Assembly (NCBI GenBank): GCA_036362985.1 | Contig: JAYGXS010000003.1 | Coordinates: 67,521,695 to 67,585,694, forward strand | DNA from: Ligula intestinalis | Taxonomy: Eukaryota; Platyhelminthes; Cestoda; Diphyllobothriidea; Diphyllobothriidae | Length of the DNA: 64,000 bases | Direction: 5' to 3' | Part shown: in pieces, positions 47,901 to 62,900 of the stretch | Numbering within the stretch: the stretch's first letter is position 1 | Layout: each line of letters begins with the position of its first letter | Notes under the pieces: generated by a model | The model's database searches: none | Told to the model about the DNA's origin: nothing | What the model saw: the letters and a program-made list of their open reading frames with translations, nothing else | Made by a program: the position numbers and the translations under genes

Positions 47901-50900
47901 GCTTACTTCTCTGGCGAAACAGCTAAAGAAGCAGGTTGAGTTACTGCAGAAACTGATGAATTCACGAAAGCAGTGGGCAATAACAGGTGAAATAAGGCCC
48001 GAGAGCCAGGGATCTGCAACTCAGCGATTTACAAGAGTGAAACGTGGTTGCCGGAAGCTGATAGAACAGTTCGATATCAAAGTCGAGCGGTAGTTGTTCA
48101 TCGAAAACCTTAAAAAACAGTAAGATCACTAAAATAATTTCGTTCGGATTCCAGACCTTTTGAAGTGTAGCGGTCTATGCAGTGGCTGTATTCGGATCAC
48201 TAAAATCATCAGATCGAATCCCAGGTTATTTGTAAAAGGCAAAAGTCATCAGAGAGAGGGATTTGTTGTGCACAAAACCCTGCATTTCTGCTTCAGTGGC
48301 CACTGGCGAATCCAGGTCTGATGTTAGCTGTGCCCTGTCGTGCCCGAGAGTATGTGCATGTCTGTTGTGATGGAGAGAGAGTGAGATGACAGTTGTTTTT
48401 ACATGATTGTGGAATGAATTCAAGTGGTGTGCTATTTAAGTGTTGCATTGTTCGATAGGGGTCTTAGCTGTAGAGACCCCTGTTGCATTGAAGGGGGGGG
48501 GGGGGGTGGCATGTTCGCGAGGTTATATAGAGGGGCAGGCTATTTCCAGTCTAGAATAATCAACTACTCACACATTTTCAGTAGGCTGAATTACTTACAA
48601 TCTACACGCCACTCGTCGTTTCAGCTGGGATTTGCTGATGGCATTGAACTGCAGAGCGGCTCTTCGGCGGCAACCACATTCCACAATTGCTATGATCGGC
48701 AAACTAAGAAAAGTTGGCCTTTTGAACTAACCACGGGAATTATCGTTTTCTTGCAATTTTTAAGTAGGGTGATTTACATAATTTCGCCACTTTTGTTCTT
48801 CTTTAACCTTTTCCCAAGTTGGTGATGGTGATACCACTGGAAAATGTCTCTCAGTTACGTCGCCCGAGGTTTGGGCACACTCCCCCTCCATATACGCGTT
48901 CGCCGTTGGTCGGGAGGGGGGGGGGGTTAGCGATGATATTTAAGCTCATTCAGTGTCTTCTCCCAAGGTTTGAGTACGCGAACCAACTTGCCCTTGTAAC
49001 TTTTTTAATTAACAAAAATATTGGGATCTAATTTATTCCCTGACATGCCCCGGCCATCCTCTCCCCGAAAATTAGGTGAACGTTAGCCCGCGATGCGCGC
49101 TTCGCACTTTCTCCATACGACCCCACGACATAATCTTACCGGTATGCTTAAGTGGCACTTGGGAAACCACGAGAAGTTGGGCACGTGTGTGTGTGTGCGT
49201 GCGATGACGTCAGTAAACAGTCTTTAGGTCAGCGAGTTGGAAGCAGCCGCATGTGCAGACACACGACGTTGGGAAGAAGATGCGATCACTTGAACTAGAC
49301 TTTGATTCGCCCGGGGTTTCGAAGTCAACCGCGTACTTCATCAGAGACATCAGCATAAACAGTAGCAGCAGAAACGGGTAATTTATGCACAAGGAGTTGC
49401 AGTATTTATAGGATAAAATCACTAAGAAATTGCACACTAATGACAGTTAACGACTATCCAATCAAGCATAATTACCCGCTTGTGCGCTAATGATTTGAGG
49501 ATTATTCGGAGCTTTTGACAGATTTGAATAATTCAGTCGACACTGCACACAGACCAGCGGCAACCATATGGTGTCAGATAATGAAAACAAAAAAACTACT
49601 GCGAAGACAAAAAACATCTGGAGTCGTCTATAGGATCTGATGCAGTTGCGGACAAAGCAACTACGCCGGGGAAACTGGGAAATTTCTCAAGACGCGAATT
49701 GCCGAACACGCTGCAGCAGTGCGGAGAAATGCCGCCAATTCTCAAGTTACGGACCAGTCAACGAGACCCGCCTACACATTCAACTTTGATAAGGCCGAAA
49801 TTTACGCGAGAAGTGCCAATCGTGTAAGTCGCGGATTACTTGAGTCGTGGCTCACGGACCCCAGTCTATAAGCAGGTGCAACGACCTGCCAACTCCATAT
49901 TCGGTGCTGAGATTCAATTTGGCCACAGCAAGTCGCCACTTGGAGGATGCACAGGCCAAAGCATCATCCAACGCGCACACCGAGCATTCTCTCTTCCCTT
50001 ATCCGCCAAAGTCAATTAGACAGGAGGCAGGATTGGGCTCAGGCACCCGGAGCCGCCATGTTTGATTCACACTCATTGATGAACGTTCACCCGACTGCTT
50101 ACGGAACTCATCTGTCCCCCTCTGCCTGGGGCATTGATAGAGGCCCTGACAGCCGTAGCAGCTGGTAGTATAGACAGATAATATAGCCGGCAAAGACAAG
50201 GGAGAGTGGACTGGCCATTTCACCAATACAAACAAACGTGCCAGTCTCAGAAAGGTGCGAATACTGGAACAAGACTTTCGTGCGCCTGACCTTTTCATAG
50301 TCCCTCGCAGATTCTCCATCAGAGACATTAGCAGCAGAAACGGGTAATTTATGCACAGATAGTTGCAGTATTTACAGGACACAGTCACCATCATACTGTA
50401 CTTTTATGACTACCCTATCGAGCATAATTGCCCGCTTGTGCGCTAATTGCCCGATGAGCGGCGTGCGGGCCGTGGCCTGCTAAACTTCCATCACACGTGG
50501 TGGAAATGGACATGTAGATTGCTCGGCCATCTGGTTCCCCGGCGTTGGCGTTGGATCACGCGTTGGGCTGTGCGTTCCCCAAGCGGCGACTCGCTTTGGC
50601 TTGGACACATGGAACATTCGGAGAGGGACTCGACAGCATTTTTGGCCATCCGCCACAGAAGGACCATCCAGTGGAGAAGCAAAATTGTTTTAGGTGCATG
50701 CGCAGCTCGAATTTAGGGCCCGAAAATGCGCAACCTAACAGAAACGAATCATTTCTTTTCTCACTGCTTTAGAAACAGCCGTTTGAGTCATTTGATGGAG
50801 AGGATCGACACTTATACATTCTAATAATAAAACTAAAAGAGTGGAGGAATCACTTTGAACGCTCTACAGCCGGCTTTGACAGAGCGAATTGTACAGAAAC

Positions 50901-53900
50901 TGATCAACAAGCTTCACAAAAGGCGATAGTGTTTGCTGATTATCGAAGACAGTTCCTAGGCGCTCCTTAGGTACCTTAGTAAGAGTTTCGGCTATTGGCA
51001 ATCTGAAAGGTGTGAAACCGTTCAAGGATGCAGCGATTAACTTTCGCAATCATCTAAGGACACAGACGAGCACAGGCAACGCGAGAAGCGATAAGCTTCA
51101 ATGCATAGAGACAAGGTTGCGTTAGTTCGATCCAAGATTTGATATCCTAGAAAAGGTCGACAAATCATTGGTCTAAAGAAGTTTATGAATGTACCAGAAA
51201 AGATCCCACCACAAAATGAGCACTGCGGCATTATCACAGTAGCTGTCGGACCTGTCCTTTCAGTGAACTGTTATAGCCATCAGAAAAAGGCAATCAACTG
51301 CACTCTTACATCTGTAAATAGAGTCTAACTCTCTTCGGATAAAGAGTGGTCGCAACGACTAAATCTGACCACTTCAGCTTAGCTCACTGAAAGGTTTACA
51401 AAAACAGTGAGTTTGATTCCCGTCTACAGCGGAGTAATATAAAAACATAAAGAACTTACTCGTTGATCCAAATTAATTCCAGGAACAGTCGCACATAATC
51501 CGGCCGGTTAACCTTCAAGGCAACCCTGGCAGCGCTCAGCCAGTCAACGCCCCAGATAACGCGCTGTTCGGCACTAGAATGGGCAAAATGCAACAAAGAA
51601 GAAAAAAAGTTGACATCAAAAACAGGCGGCATTCTTTAAAGCAAAGTTCAATAAAGGTGGCTACACACGGCCAACCTGTTCTGAGGGCAGCCGGCCTTCC
51701 TAAACAGGACTCGAGAATAGGCAGAACACGCCCCACAAATGAATCTCACCCTGCGCAGAATTCCGGCAAGACAAATATGCAGGTGTCCATACCACTATCT
51801 CTAACATAAACCCAAATCACAATCCGGTAAGCGGAGGTTAGTTAGTGGACCATATATACCCAAAGCCCCAGCATTTTGTTTTACGGAACCAGTGGTGATA
51901 GGGTTTGGGGGCAGGGAAATAGGATGGGCGGTGAAAGACACTTGTAGAAGTAAGTTTAAAGTGATAAAAGTTAGTTGAATTTGTTTACAACACGTACGTC
52001 AAAAATATAAGCAAAAAACAGCATCGAATGAATAAGGGGTATTTGACAAAACTGTCGGGCGTAAATTGGTGACAGGTCAGGAACCAGTTGGATTAAGAGC
52101 TCAAATGCATAGATAGGTATTAAAGCATAAGCCAGCATAAATCAGCATCACGTCTTGGATATCATACTGAGTAAAATCACAAAAAGAATGTTGTTTAACA
52201 GTAGATAATTAATTCTACAACTTGCACTTGCTGCCTATCCTATCCCTAAAACCCACAAAATCCTCCTATTACCACCGGAGCCCACAATCCTAATCGTAGG
52301 CCTGTCCTTAACCATATCCCAAAACTCAAGGTTACACTTAATCACAACTTACCTAAACGCCAGCCATACACTCAATTCTATTTTTCTTGGAAGTCGGCGC
52401 CAAGACACCCGCATTGTGAGTGGTTCCTCTTTTCAAGTCCTTTTTATGGCGAAACATATAAGTCATCCTTACCTAGCAGGACCCAAAATAACCTACAAGA
52501 GGTGCTACAACGTCGAATGACTACCCCTATTCTTTGTAATTTCTACCTAAAAGGTTCTTTAGGTTCAACCCAAAAGTTGAATATTTGGACTGGACTGCGG
52601 AATAATACGTAATATTTACAAGCTATCAACAGGTAGTCAGTAGCATATAAACGAGTAAGTATTTATCATATTAATAGTATGTGTACTAGCTAAAAGCCTG
52701 CGAGTATGGTAAATAATTGCCTACTTGTATACCACCAGCCGCTTTTTGGCAGCCTGGGGATTATACGCGGTTATCTCGCAGCAGCTGATGAATTGCAGTT
52801 CAAACAATCACACCAGGTTTTCGGACAGAGCCTAACAAGGTTTATTTGTTCTGAAGGAGTTACTTCATGTTCACTCATTGCTTTCCTCGGAAATTAAACA
52901 AGGCAGGATAGAAACCGTAGTTAATGCAGCAGCCAATCACAGGTACTGCAAACTGCGCGCAACACATGCACTACTCTGCCTCTCCTGGTCTAGCCAATCA
53001 CGTTTAAGGCTGACGCACACAACGACTGATATCTGCGGACGCTAAGACGGCTGGCAGGTTCACACACTTCGGATACCATCCCTCTTGGGAGCGGGCCTGC
53101 AGTCGTCCAACAGTCAACCTCCTCATCCTCCCTATTCTCCACTTCCTTCTGTACATAACAAACCATTCCTACCACTCATTCTTTTCGTGTACGGAACTGG
53201 CAAGGGTACTTCTCACTCCACTAAACCCCCAGTGACAAGTCATCGGTAATTGGCTGTCAATCCTGAGAAGGACAACGATATGCAGCAAATTGGTAACCTA
53301 AGCCCTGACTTTTAGCGCGTCGTGATTTAGTACACTCAGGAGTGTGCTGATTTCCCGCGAGAACAACATCCCCTTGTCACTATGAGTATTACTTGCTTGT
53401 ACTTGATTCAATTAGTTCCTGTTGATGAATGAAGCGGCTTCACGAATGTCACGGATTGGAAGCGAGCTCCTCGCAGATGCAAATCCAGTGCTTGTTTTAG
53501 TGTCACAAGCCATAAACCGGTACGAGGTCTTTAATTTCGACTTTACGGTGTTGAGCCATCTCGGTATCTTCAGGTTGCATTACGAGAGGGGTTCACAACC
53601 AATCTAAAGAGTTAGACTGACATGACCAAACCGAATCACCAGCTTCGCTGCAAGATGAAATTCTTGACTACGCATCTTGGCACAGCACAGGCACTGCTTA
53701 TCAGTGACCAACCCGTCGAAGGAGTAAGCTGCTTCCACTACTTGTGCTCTAATATACTAGCCAACGGACAGGTCAAAGTAGAAATCAGGAACCGAATCGC
53801 ACAGGCTCAAAATGCAGCAAGGCTGCTAGCCAGCCCACTCTGGCCTAGCTCACACATTGGCTTATGTACTAAGCTGTTTATATACAGGACATCCATCCGA

Positions 53901-56900
53901 CCGGTGTTAGAATATGCCTGCGGAACGTCGTCAGTGTGAAAGGCAGCCATTATATGGCTCAAAATCTTTGACCGTTGGTGACCTCGGCGCCTCCTTAGAG
54001 TCTCCTGGCAGGATCGAATTTCCACCGTATTTCAAACTACCAAGCCTGGCATCATACATCCAGCATCGGTATGAGTATTCTTCTGGTCGACTGCCCGAGC
54101 CTCTATATCAAAAATGGTGCTGAAATTGGACGCAGTGGCTGACACGGCGTGTCTTGTCGCCCTCTTCGCCACTACCACCACCCGTCAGGTATCTGAAAAG
54201 GATCCTGAAGTCGTGGTTCTAAAGCCACTTACCTCGCAATTGATCCTGCAACAACAACAACAACAACCAACACCACAATGTCTGCAAGGCTGTAATCTAC
54301 CTGTGGCTTAGTTTTCTAGTAAACAAAGCATGTAAGCGTTTGTTTCAGGCTTTTACTGAAATTTTTCTGAAGAGCTTGGACCTGGTTGGCCGTTGCTTGA
54401 ACAAGCACACACTGAAGCATTAGCGGCCAGGGCTGAACCGGACGTTAGACCGAATTCCTTTGCGGAAACGATGAAAGCAGTCAGACGGATGACCCCCAGG
54501 CCGCAAATGACACATGAACGCAGCCGGAGAACGTATGCGGCCCCCATCAACTGGGAGGACGAAAAGAAAAGGACTCGGCTAGAGAGAACGACTCAAGTGA
54601 GATTTAGGACCGGACAGTGTCCAAAGCTGAATCACATCGGAAGGCGGTAAAAGCTGACTCATGATTCCACGTGTGCAGCCTGTGGGGAAGAAGGGACCAA
54701 CGAACACCTGATGGAATCCGCAGCCGAGATGGTCACTAGAGTTCAGGAGTTTGGTGTCGACTACAGACTGAGAGCGCCGATCGACGTAACCGTCCGAAGA
54801 CCCTCTGCCACAGTGCGGTATCTGAAGAAGATCCGGAAGTCGTGGTTCTAAAGCCACTTACCTCGCAAATGATCCTGCAACAACAACAACAACCACTACC
54901 ACCATCACATAGCAGTTATAAGGTCGTATGGACACAGTGCGGACCAATTAGCGCGTCAGTCTGACCCCTGTATTGGTCCTGCCCCCATCTGGTGCACAGT
55001 CAGCTGTGGGGGGGGGGAGGGGGGAGCAGTCAGTCCCAAAACACACACACACACACACACAAGCAGGCCTACCAGTAGGGAGACTGGGGACCTGCGCACT
55101 CACCGATTCCTAACTAGCCACTGGGTGAACAAGTGCAGATTGTGCAGGCTTTGTAGCACCAGAGCGCAGAGATTTCTGTAGCCAGAGTGAATTGCAGCGG
55201 CGAGAAGAGCATTGAAGAAGGCAGTAAAGTGCTGTAGGGGCTTTGCCACCAGTTTTCCAGCTCGACCGTCTGCAGACAGCTGCCTCAGGTGAAGGAATAT
55301 CAGCGCGAGCATCCAGGGCAGGGCAGAACACCGAATGGGGGTCTTGGGGGGGGGGGGTCAAAATGGGAAGGAGGGTTAAGCACAATTGCATGAGGGAGAA
55401 ACCTTATATTATAGGAGATAGGCACACACAGATCAGTTAGAGGAGACACTCGTCCTTCCATGGTGCTTTTGGGCATTAGACCAAAGGCTAAGAGTTAAAA
55501 AGTAATGAAATACAATGTTCACGATGTGTCTCATGGAGCTGACACAATTTAGGTAGATGTTACGCAATTCCCCTTGAATGCAAACCTATTCATGAGCAAG
55601 TCACCCCAGCCTACGCAAACGATATTCGTCCGCATATCAGCATGGTTGTTAGCCAATGATCATCTACTAAATAACTAGAAGTCAGTCCAGTGTGTTTTCC
55701 GATTGCGAGCCCCTCGCAGCCCTGAATCCTTAGACATCCGCTTTCCGGCCTCTTTGTTAAAATTCGTAAACTTTTATATCATATCCGCCATTTGCATTCA
55801 TATCTCACGTCGAAATCCTTAATTTGGTGATTTAGAGATGCCTGAATTCGCCCCACAATTCTCCACTGTTCTCTGGTTATTTTTTCAGCATTGCTTAAGA
55901 AAGATCTGCTGGTTTTTAAACGTATCACCCGACTGCTCTCTTTAGCCATCCGTATTTCCTATGATTTTTTATCTGATATTATAATACAGCGACACTTTAC
56001 AACGGTGAAGTTGTTTGCTGATCGCATTCTTGATGAGATTGCTCACCCACTTCACTCTGAATTAATGGCTGCCAAGTCATCCAATACTGTGCGCCGAGGT
56101 TTCCACATATGTCCTGTCGGAAATCGGCATATTAGCACTCCGTACAGTAGTCGCTGGTTATTAGGTCCACGGTTAATAGGCCCAGCCGCCTATTAAGCCC
56201 AAATCAGCTTGGGACGGAATTTTATATAGTAAAATCCGCCGGCTAATAAGCCCAGTTGCTGGCTACAAACCCCAGTTTGCCAACAGGGTAGAGTGAGATT
56301 CTCATCTCTCTGCGTGCGCAACGCGGTCTACAAAATTTGACGATTTCTGGTGCCTGGAGAAGGACATCAAAGAGCACTTGCGAGTGAAGTTTCCTCAAAA
56401 CAACTGACACTAGACCGCTTTTTAAAAACGTGTTGCAAATAATGTTTTGTTTGTTTTTGTTGTTACGTCGAATACAGACAGACAGCATTCTTTTCTTGTA
56501 CACGACCAAGTTCTACACAGTGCGTATGTAATCTATAATGCCTATCCTGCGTTTGCTAATCAAGAACTAGGACTCTCCGCTTAGTGGCCCGCCGCTTATT
56601 AAGCCCAAGGAATGGAGTGATTGTTTGTTAAAAATTTAGATGTTCACCTTCAAAATAGAGCGCAATCTTCGCCTTCTCTCATTGAATACGATGGACGAAG
56701 TACCCTTCTTCATTACGAGGCGGATGTCGGAAGACCATCAGTACTCAGTGAAACAATCCCTCAGTCACAAATCAGAGGTTAATTGTGCATTAAAAAATTA
56801 AGAGAGCATACACACCTCATTTACGAGTAGTGGTTTTAGGTGGACAAAAAAATCGTCAAAGACCAGCTCGTGGGCGAATAACCACTTGACCAGGTAAGCG

Positions 56901-59900
56901 ATGTCGAAGCTTGACTGACGGAAGAGTTCGCGTCGCAAGTCCTCCAGCGAGGTATTTGACAGCGCCTCCAGGGCCGCTTTTGGCGGGGGCTTGGCGGTAA
57001 ATTTGAATGCAGCCTATAAGAGTCCAACATATGTAGATTTAGGAAGGAAAAATGTAGTTGGGCACAGAAAACAAACTGGCCCCAAAATTGATTAAATAAT
57101 TTTATTTTTTCACAACAAAATAGCGCGCCATCAACAAACACAGAAATTTGCTGATAATTCTTACTTAATCAGAGTTTATTGGGTGTGACAAATTTAGGCA
57201 CTTTTTACTTACTGATACTTTGTAGTTAATTGGGTTTCGTGATATTCTTGAAAACCAATAGTGGTTAGGAGGTCGCCTACTTCAACCTCAATGAAGTGCA
57301 ACTTACCGTTCTGGCGTAAGATTAGTATAGTTCGCGGCGCAAAGTGCAACGCACATCTTCAATTTACATGTGCAACAACTTTACGCTAGTTTGTTTTTGT
57401 TTGGTTCATTTAAGTTATTTAGATTTAAGTTTATTATTATGTTTACGATTTCGATATTAGTTTTAGATTATATTTTAAGTTGAGTCAGTTTTGCTTACTT
57501 AAATTAACGTTTTTATTTAGTTGATTGTAGTTTAAAGTATTTTTTTAAATTCAGTTATTTCCCAATATTTACAGATTTGCGCATTTTAATTATGGCGCTC
57601 TTTTTGTTAAAAAACTCAAACATTAGATCATTTAATTTTTAGTTTCTTCTACTTTTATAAACTTTATTTTTTAATTTATATTTCATCTTGTTTGCATTGC
57701 TCAGAAGGTATACTGCTTATTTCAGTCGGTCCTGTATTACAGAAAGATGGGGCTTTCGCCTGCTGATCTGGGACCCTATGTAGGATTTTAACGATGAACT
57801 CTACCGAGTGAAATCTTACCTGAGTTTTGGTCCTCACAGCGGGACGCTGGGCGCATACTTCTTTGCAATCGACAAATAAGGATAGCAGAACAGAAACGTT
57901 GAAGTTTTCGTCGGCGACTGTGATTGTGAGGCCATCGAAGAGGGATTGCACTAAGGTGCGGTCAGAAAATATTTGGCGGAGACAGGCATGACCGGATCTG
58001 CCAATGGAACAGCTAAATAACAAACAAAAATAAGAAAGTTGTAAAGTTTTTGCCGAATAAATAGTCAATATGACTTTAAAGAGACAACTGTCAAAAATGC
58101 AAGTCTACGCGTTGGACAAACCTATAGATACAACTTTACATTTGTATATGCTACTCACTATTTTATAGTAAACTATTTTATGTTGGATATATTATGCACA
58201 CAGAGACTATCTGAATGCTCGCACGGAGACTTTGACCATACCCGCAGCCAAAATTTTTACATGTATGTATGTAACTCAGAAGGACATTACCAGCAAAGAC
58301 AGGGGACACTAGGAAGGCCTTTTCTGCCTTGTTAGGCGTGATCGGCTAGTGATACCCAACCCCAGTATGGCCGCGGAAATAGCTGCTGAAATTGTTACTC
58401 ACTCTTATAGAAACATATTTAATGTTGGATATTCCATGCATACTGTTTTCAGTAGGGTCTTCAAAGGCATTGCCTACTACCCTAAATATACTGAACTAAT
58501 TGCAGCACCAAAGGATCAGTAAAACGTCCGTTATGACGGTAAACGTTGTGGGCTGCCTACAGTATCTGTCACAGGCTGCCTATGCTACTAGGCAAGAGGA
58601 ACGCGAATTTTCTTCCGAACAGACAGAATGCATAATAAGCAAACCTCGAGGACCCAAGGCACCAACTTGAAGATTCGATGAAGAGGAGTGGTCCGCACAC
58701 TAATATGATGCTTCGTAATGCACTGAAATGCGGTTGGAAAAAGACGAAACTGAAAACTCAGGACGGAAGCAAAGACTGTGTGAGCTCCTCGCGTTGGAAA
58801 GTGGTGGAAATAGTCGGTGTGAATTTCCCAACAAGGCAGGAAAACTGCCCTTCGTTTTTGTCCGAAACTGCGTACTTCAGGCAAAAAAAGCATTTAAATA
58901 GAAAAAGAAACATGCTAATAAGGTCTAACCGAGGCAGTTGATTTCGCTGCGCAATGTAGACAAGTTGGGAGAATTGAGCAGTATGTAGGGGGCCCGCGTC
59001 GGTACCAGTGGAAAAACAGGATTGGAACAGTTGTGTCAGGGGTGCGCAGGAATAAGTCCGACAGATACTATCATTCAGGACAAGAGCAGCTTCACTTTCA
59101 TAGGATTGAAGCGTAGACAGGCAGGTGACAAGAGCCTCCCGCGTACCGGTATCTAGGCTGGCCTCCAGGGACGATAGGTGACCCCCGGAATGCACACGGA
59201 AGGGTTCGCGTAGGGCTCCAACCAGTACTCCCTTAAGCGCGGCCAACGCAGAAGCTACATGGGAAACGGGGATGAGAATCAAGCAGGTGACATAATTAAT
59301 AAAACGTAGCGCTCGAAATTGGTTTGGGGCATCTCGAACTTTGTGCATTTTACTCATTAATAATTGGGATATCCTTGAAATGCAGAATACATTTGTAAGT
59401 TAGTTTATCAACGAAAAAAGGTAGCGCACAAATCAACCTCCTATGCCAATAACACGACTGCATTTATGTGCTCCTATAGTAGACAGCATAAGAACATAAA
59501 AGGGAATTTGTAAATATTCCACATGTAACCGCGAAAAGGTCAACAAATGAGCGATCAGTCAAACTTTCGGACACACTTTAAGATATAAATTTGTGCGCTA
59601 TAATTTTTGCTGATACGTAATTATAAACGGTACGGGCACAATGCAGCAGTATGAAACGTGATTCAATTGTTCTTATATTTAGAATGGTAAAACAGCCTGG
59701 TGGGATAAAAATGATTCTAAGAAAATGAGGAAACATAGCGTTTTCGTTTGCGTCATTAAATGGTCAATATGCTCTACTTTTTTCCCTAACTTTACGCTGG
59801 TAAAAACATACTTTAGCAGTAAAAGCTAAATATGACAGAGGAGGATTTTAAAGTGATCGAGGGCATACACATCAGCGTTCCCTATGCGTATAAGCAAAAG

Positions 59901-62900
59901 TAGCTCATATAGTCCCCCTCATGAATCCCTACTTCCAGCATGCCGTCCTACAAAAAGGGTGTTTATAGGGTTTTGTGGGTGAGGAATTAGGATACACAGT
60001 GAAATATACTTTAATAACTGCTATATACATTTTTATTTTATTGTATTTGGAAGTGATGTTGAGTTATATCTGTAGATTTTCGTAATCTGTATTATGGTTT
60101 AAAGTATTGCGGACATACCCGATTATCAAATTTCAGGTTTCTTGCAATTCCCAAAAAAATAGAAATGGTGGTTAGGTAGTATACATCAACTTACCTAAGG
60201 TGCAACTTAGCGTTCTGGAGTTAGATTAGCCCGCGGCGCGAACACCTTGAAATTACGCGCGGAAAAAACGTACTCCCAGAGGCCGCGGGAAACAACTTCG
60301 ACTACATTTTTTCACTTAGCACTTCTAAAAATTTCCTTCTCTACCTACCCTACTTCCCAACTCCGAAACCCTATAACCACCATTTTCGAAGGCCAAAATG
60401 CTAGCACTAGGGCTATACGACTGAAACTACATAAGCAACTTCTGCATGCGTATAATTAATAAAAGCTTTTTACTGAAAAGTTCAGAATGATACTTTGAAA
60501 ATAAGGCATATCTCTTTCCCTGTGTCAAAGGTTTTCCCCTTGTCACTAATATTTTTTAATGATTTTATAAATTTCTTCTCTCTTCTTAGTTATTTTAGAC
60601 CTCATATAATAGTCCTGCCGTAAATTCGTTTGTAGATTTGGTGGTTTTCAATAAAATGAATTGTTGCTTAGTGCACAATAATTTATAAACCAACAGATAC
60701 TTTTCTTTGAAAAAAAAACCGTTGCTCCGGAAAACAGTATAATCTTTGTGAATACGGGATGGACATCCTGCGCGAATTTCGAGACCTTTCATCTATAGCG
60801 CAAATATGTATACAGTACTTCTAGGCAAGGGAGAAAAGGTAGCACAGATACCGGCGGGAACTCACACTCATCCGATGAAATGTCATCATTAGTGGCGGGT
60901 ACCCAGGATTCAGCTCTACAAGTCTCCGCTTTCGCCGCGTTTGCGTCTAAGCGCTTAAAAGGCGCTAAGACCAGGCGCCGTTGCAACTCCGACGTCCAAT
61001 CGGAAAGCGGCAATGAACACGAATCTGCTGGCCTATCCAGTACTTGAGTAAGCTTGGCCCTGAGGGTCGGAAAGCGTGCAGACAGTCTGGCAGAAAGGCC
61101 TACCAAGGCTCGCGAACGGAAGCGAAGAAGGCGCGGACAGCGGAGGATGGCGGGGCTACTGAAAGTGCTCACAAATCGCGCGATCTCCTGCAATGGAGGA
61201 GCCACATGCATCAAAAGTGCACATTGAACGGTAAAGGTCAAAACACATTCGTGAAGCAAATCAAAGATCCAAAAACAAGGGAAACCGCGAAGACCCGACA
61301 TACATTTCGTGTGGCCCGAGACTAGTCGCGTGTTCACAGAAGACGACACGGAGAGACTAGGGCTGACACCGAAGTACCTCAGCTCTCCAGATCAAAGGTC
61401 CGAAGCCATCGGCAAACAAGGAAATTCGCAAAAAGCTGTGTTATGATCCAAAGGTAGGAAGATACTCTTCTATGTCGGATTTTCGACTAGGTCTGGTGCC
61501 AACTTATCTACCTCTTCACTGTCTCCTCTGTCTCTACGCAAACTGCAACCATCACGCCAATCATCGCCTTTACCACACCTTGTGGTCCTAGGCTACGTGG
61601 CCATGTAACTTTTTTCTAATGGCAACCTACAACAGACTACTGAGGATTGTGGCGCTGTTGCTTTGGCAGTCCATTCTGCTCTAAGAGATCTAAATAAGGG
61701 TTGCCATGCATACACAGGGGCTTTTCTTGACTACTCATCAGCCTTTAATATAATCCTGCACCATCTTCTTAATAAAACGTCTACATCCGACTCTCCAGGC
61801 TGGGTTGTCCCTTGGCTTGGAGACTATCTCACTGCCCGCATTCAATTCGTTCAGTGCAGTAAGCGGAAATCCACGGTCCTTCCGAACAACTCTGGAGTCC
61901 TTTAAGGGTCTATCTTATCCTCTCCATACTAACGACCTACGATCGCCAAACGAATGTTTAGATGATAAAGATTCTGATTATATGGTTGTTAGCCCGACTC
62001 TCAAAAGTCAGATATGTTTCCAAGTACTGACAGACGGCCTGGACCACATTTGAGCATGGTCGTTACCAACTGGCTTTTGATTAAACGACCAGAAGTCAGT
62101 CCAGTGTGTTTTTCGATTACAACCCTCTACCAGCCCTGAATCCATTGCCATTCTACCCAATGAGGTATCCTCTTTCCGGTACCTCGGTGCCAATCTGGTA
62201 TTTAACCTCTCATTTACTCTTTATATTGAAGGCTTCCGTATTAAAATTCATAAACTTTTATATCACATCCGCAATTTGCGTTCATATCACACACGACAAG
62301 CCCTAATCTGGCGATTTATAGATGCACGCATTAACCTCCTCACTATCTACTGCACTCCAGTTATTTTTCTAGCCTTACTTAGAAAAAAGATCTGTGCATT
62401 TTTAAACTTTTTTTAAAATGCTCTCTTCCGCAACCAGTGTTTCTCATGTTTTCTTTAGCTGATATTATAATACAGCGACATTTTGAAACCGTCAAGCAAT
62501 TTGCTGATCGCAATCTTGTTGAGGCTGCTTACCCTCTTCACTTTGAACTGACGGCTGCGAGATCTTCTCGTACTATGCGTCAAGGTTTCGGTCATAAGTC
62601 TTGTCGTGAATTGCATATCAATATACTATACGCCCATTCCTAGCACGCTACCTCACGTGTGCAGAAACTGAAATGCAGAAGATGAAGTCAGACCTGTCTA
62701 ATAACATATGTGGATAGCATGTAAACCTTTGCATGTTGAGTATTCGATGACCTTTACTTCAGCTTATTCCTTGCGCTCAGTGAATTGAGCCATTTCTCGG
62801 CGAACATTTTGGATATTTAACTTCAGAATAAAGCAGCAAGGGCGTATCACGGGCGCATCTCCGACACTTTGGTGATCGTCTCGGTACCTGTGCGCCCTTT

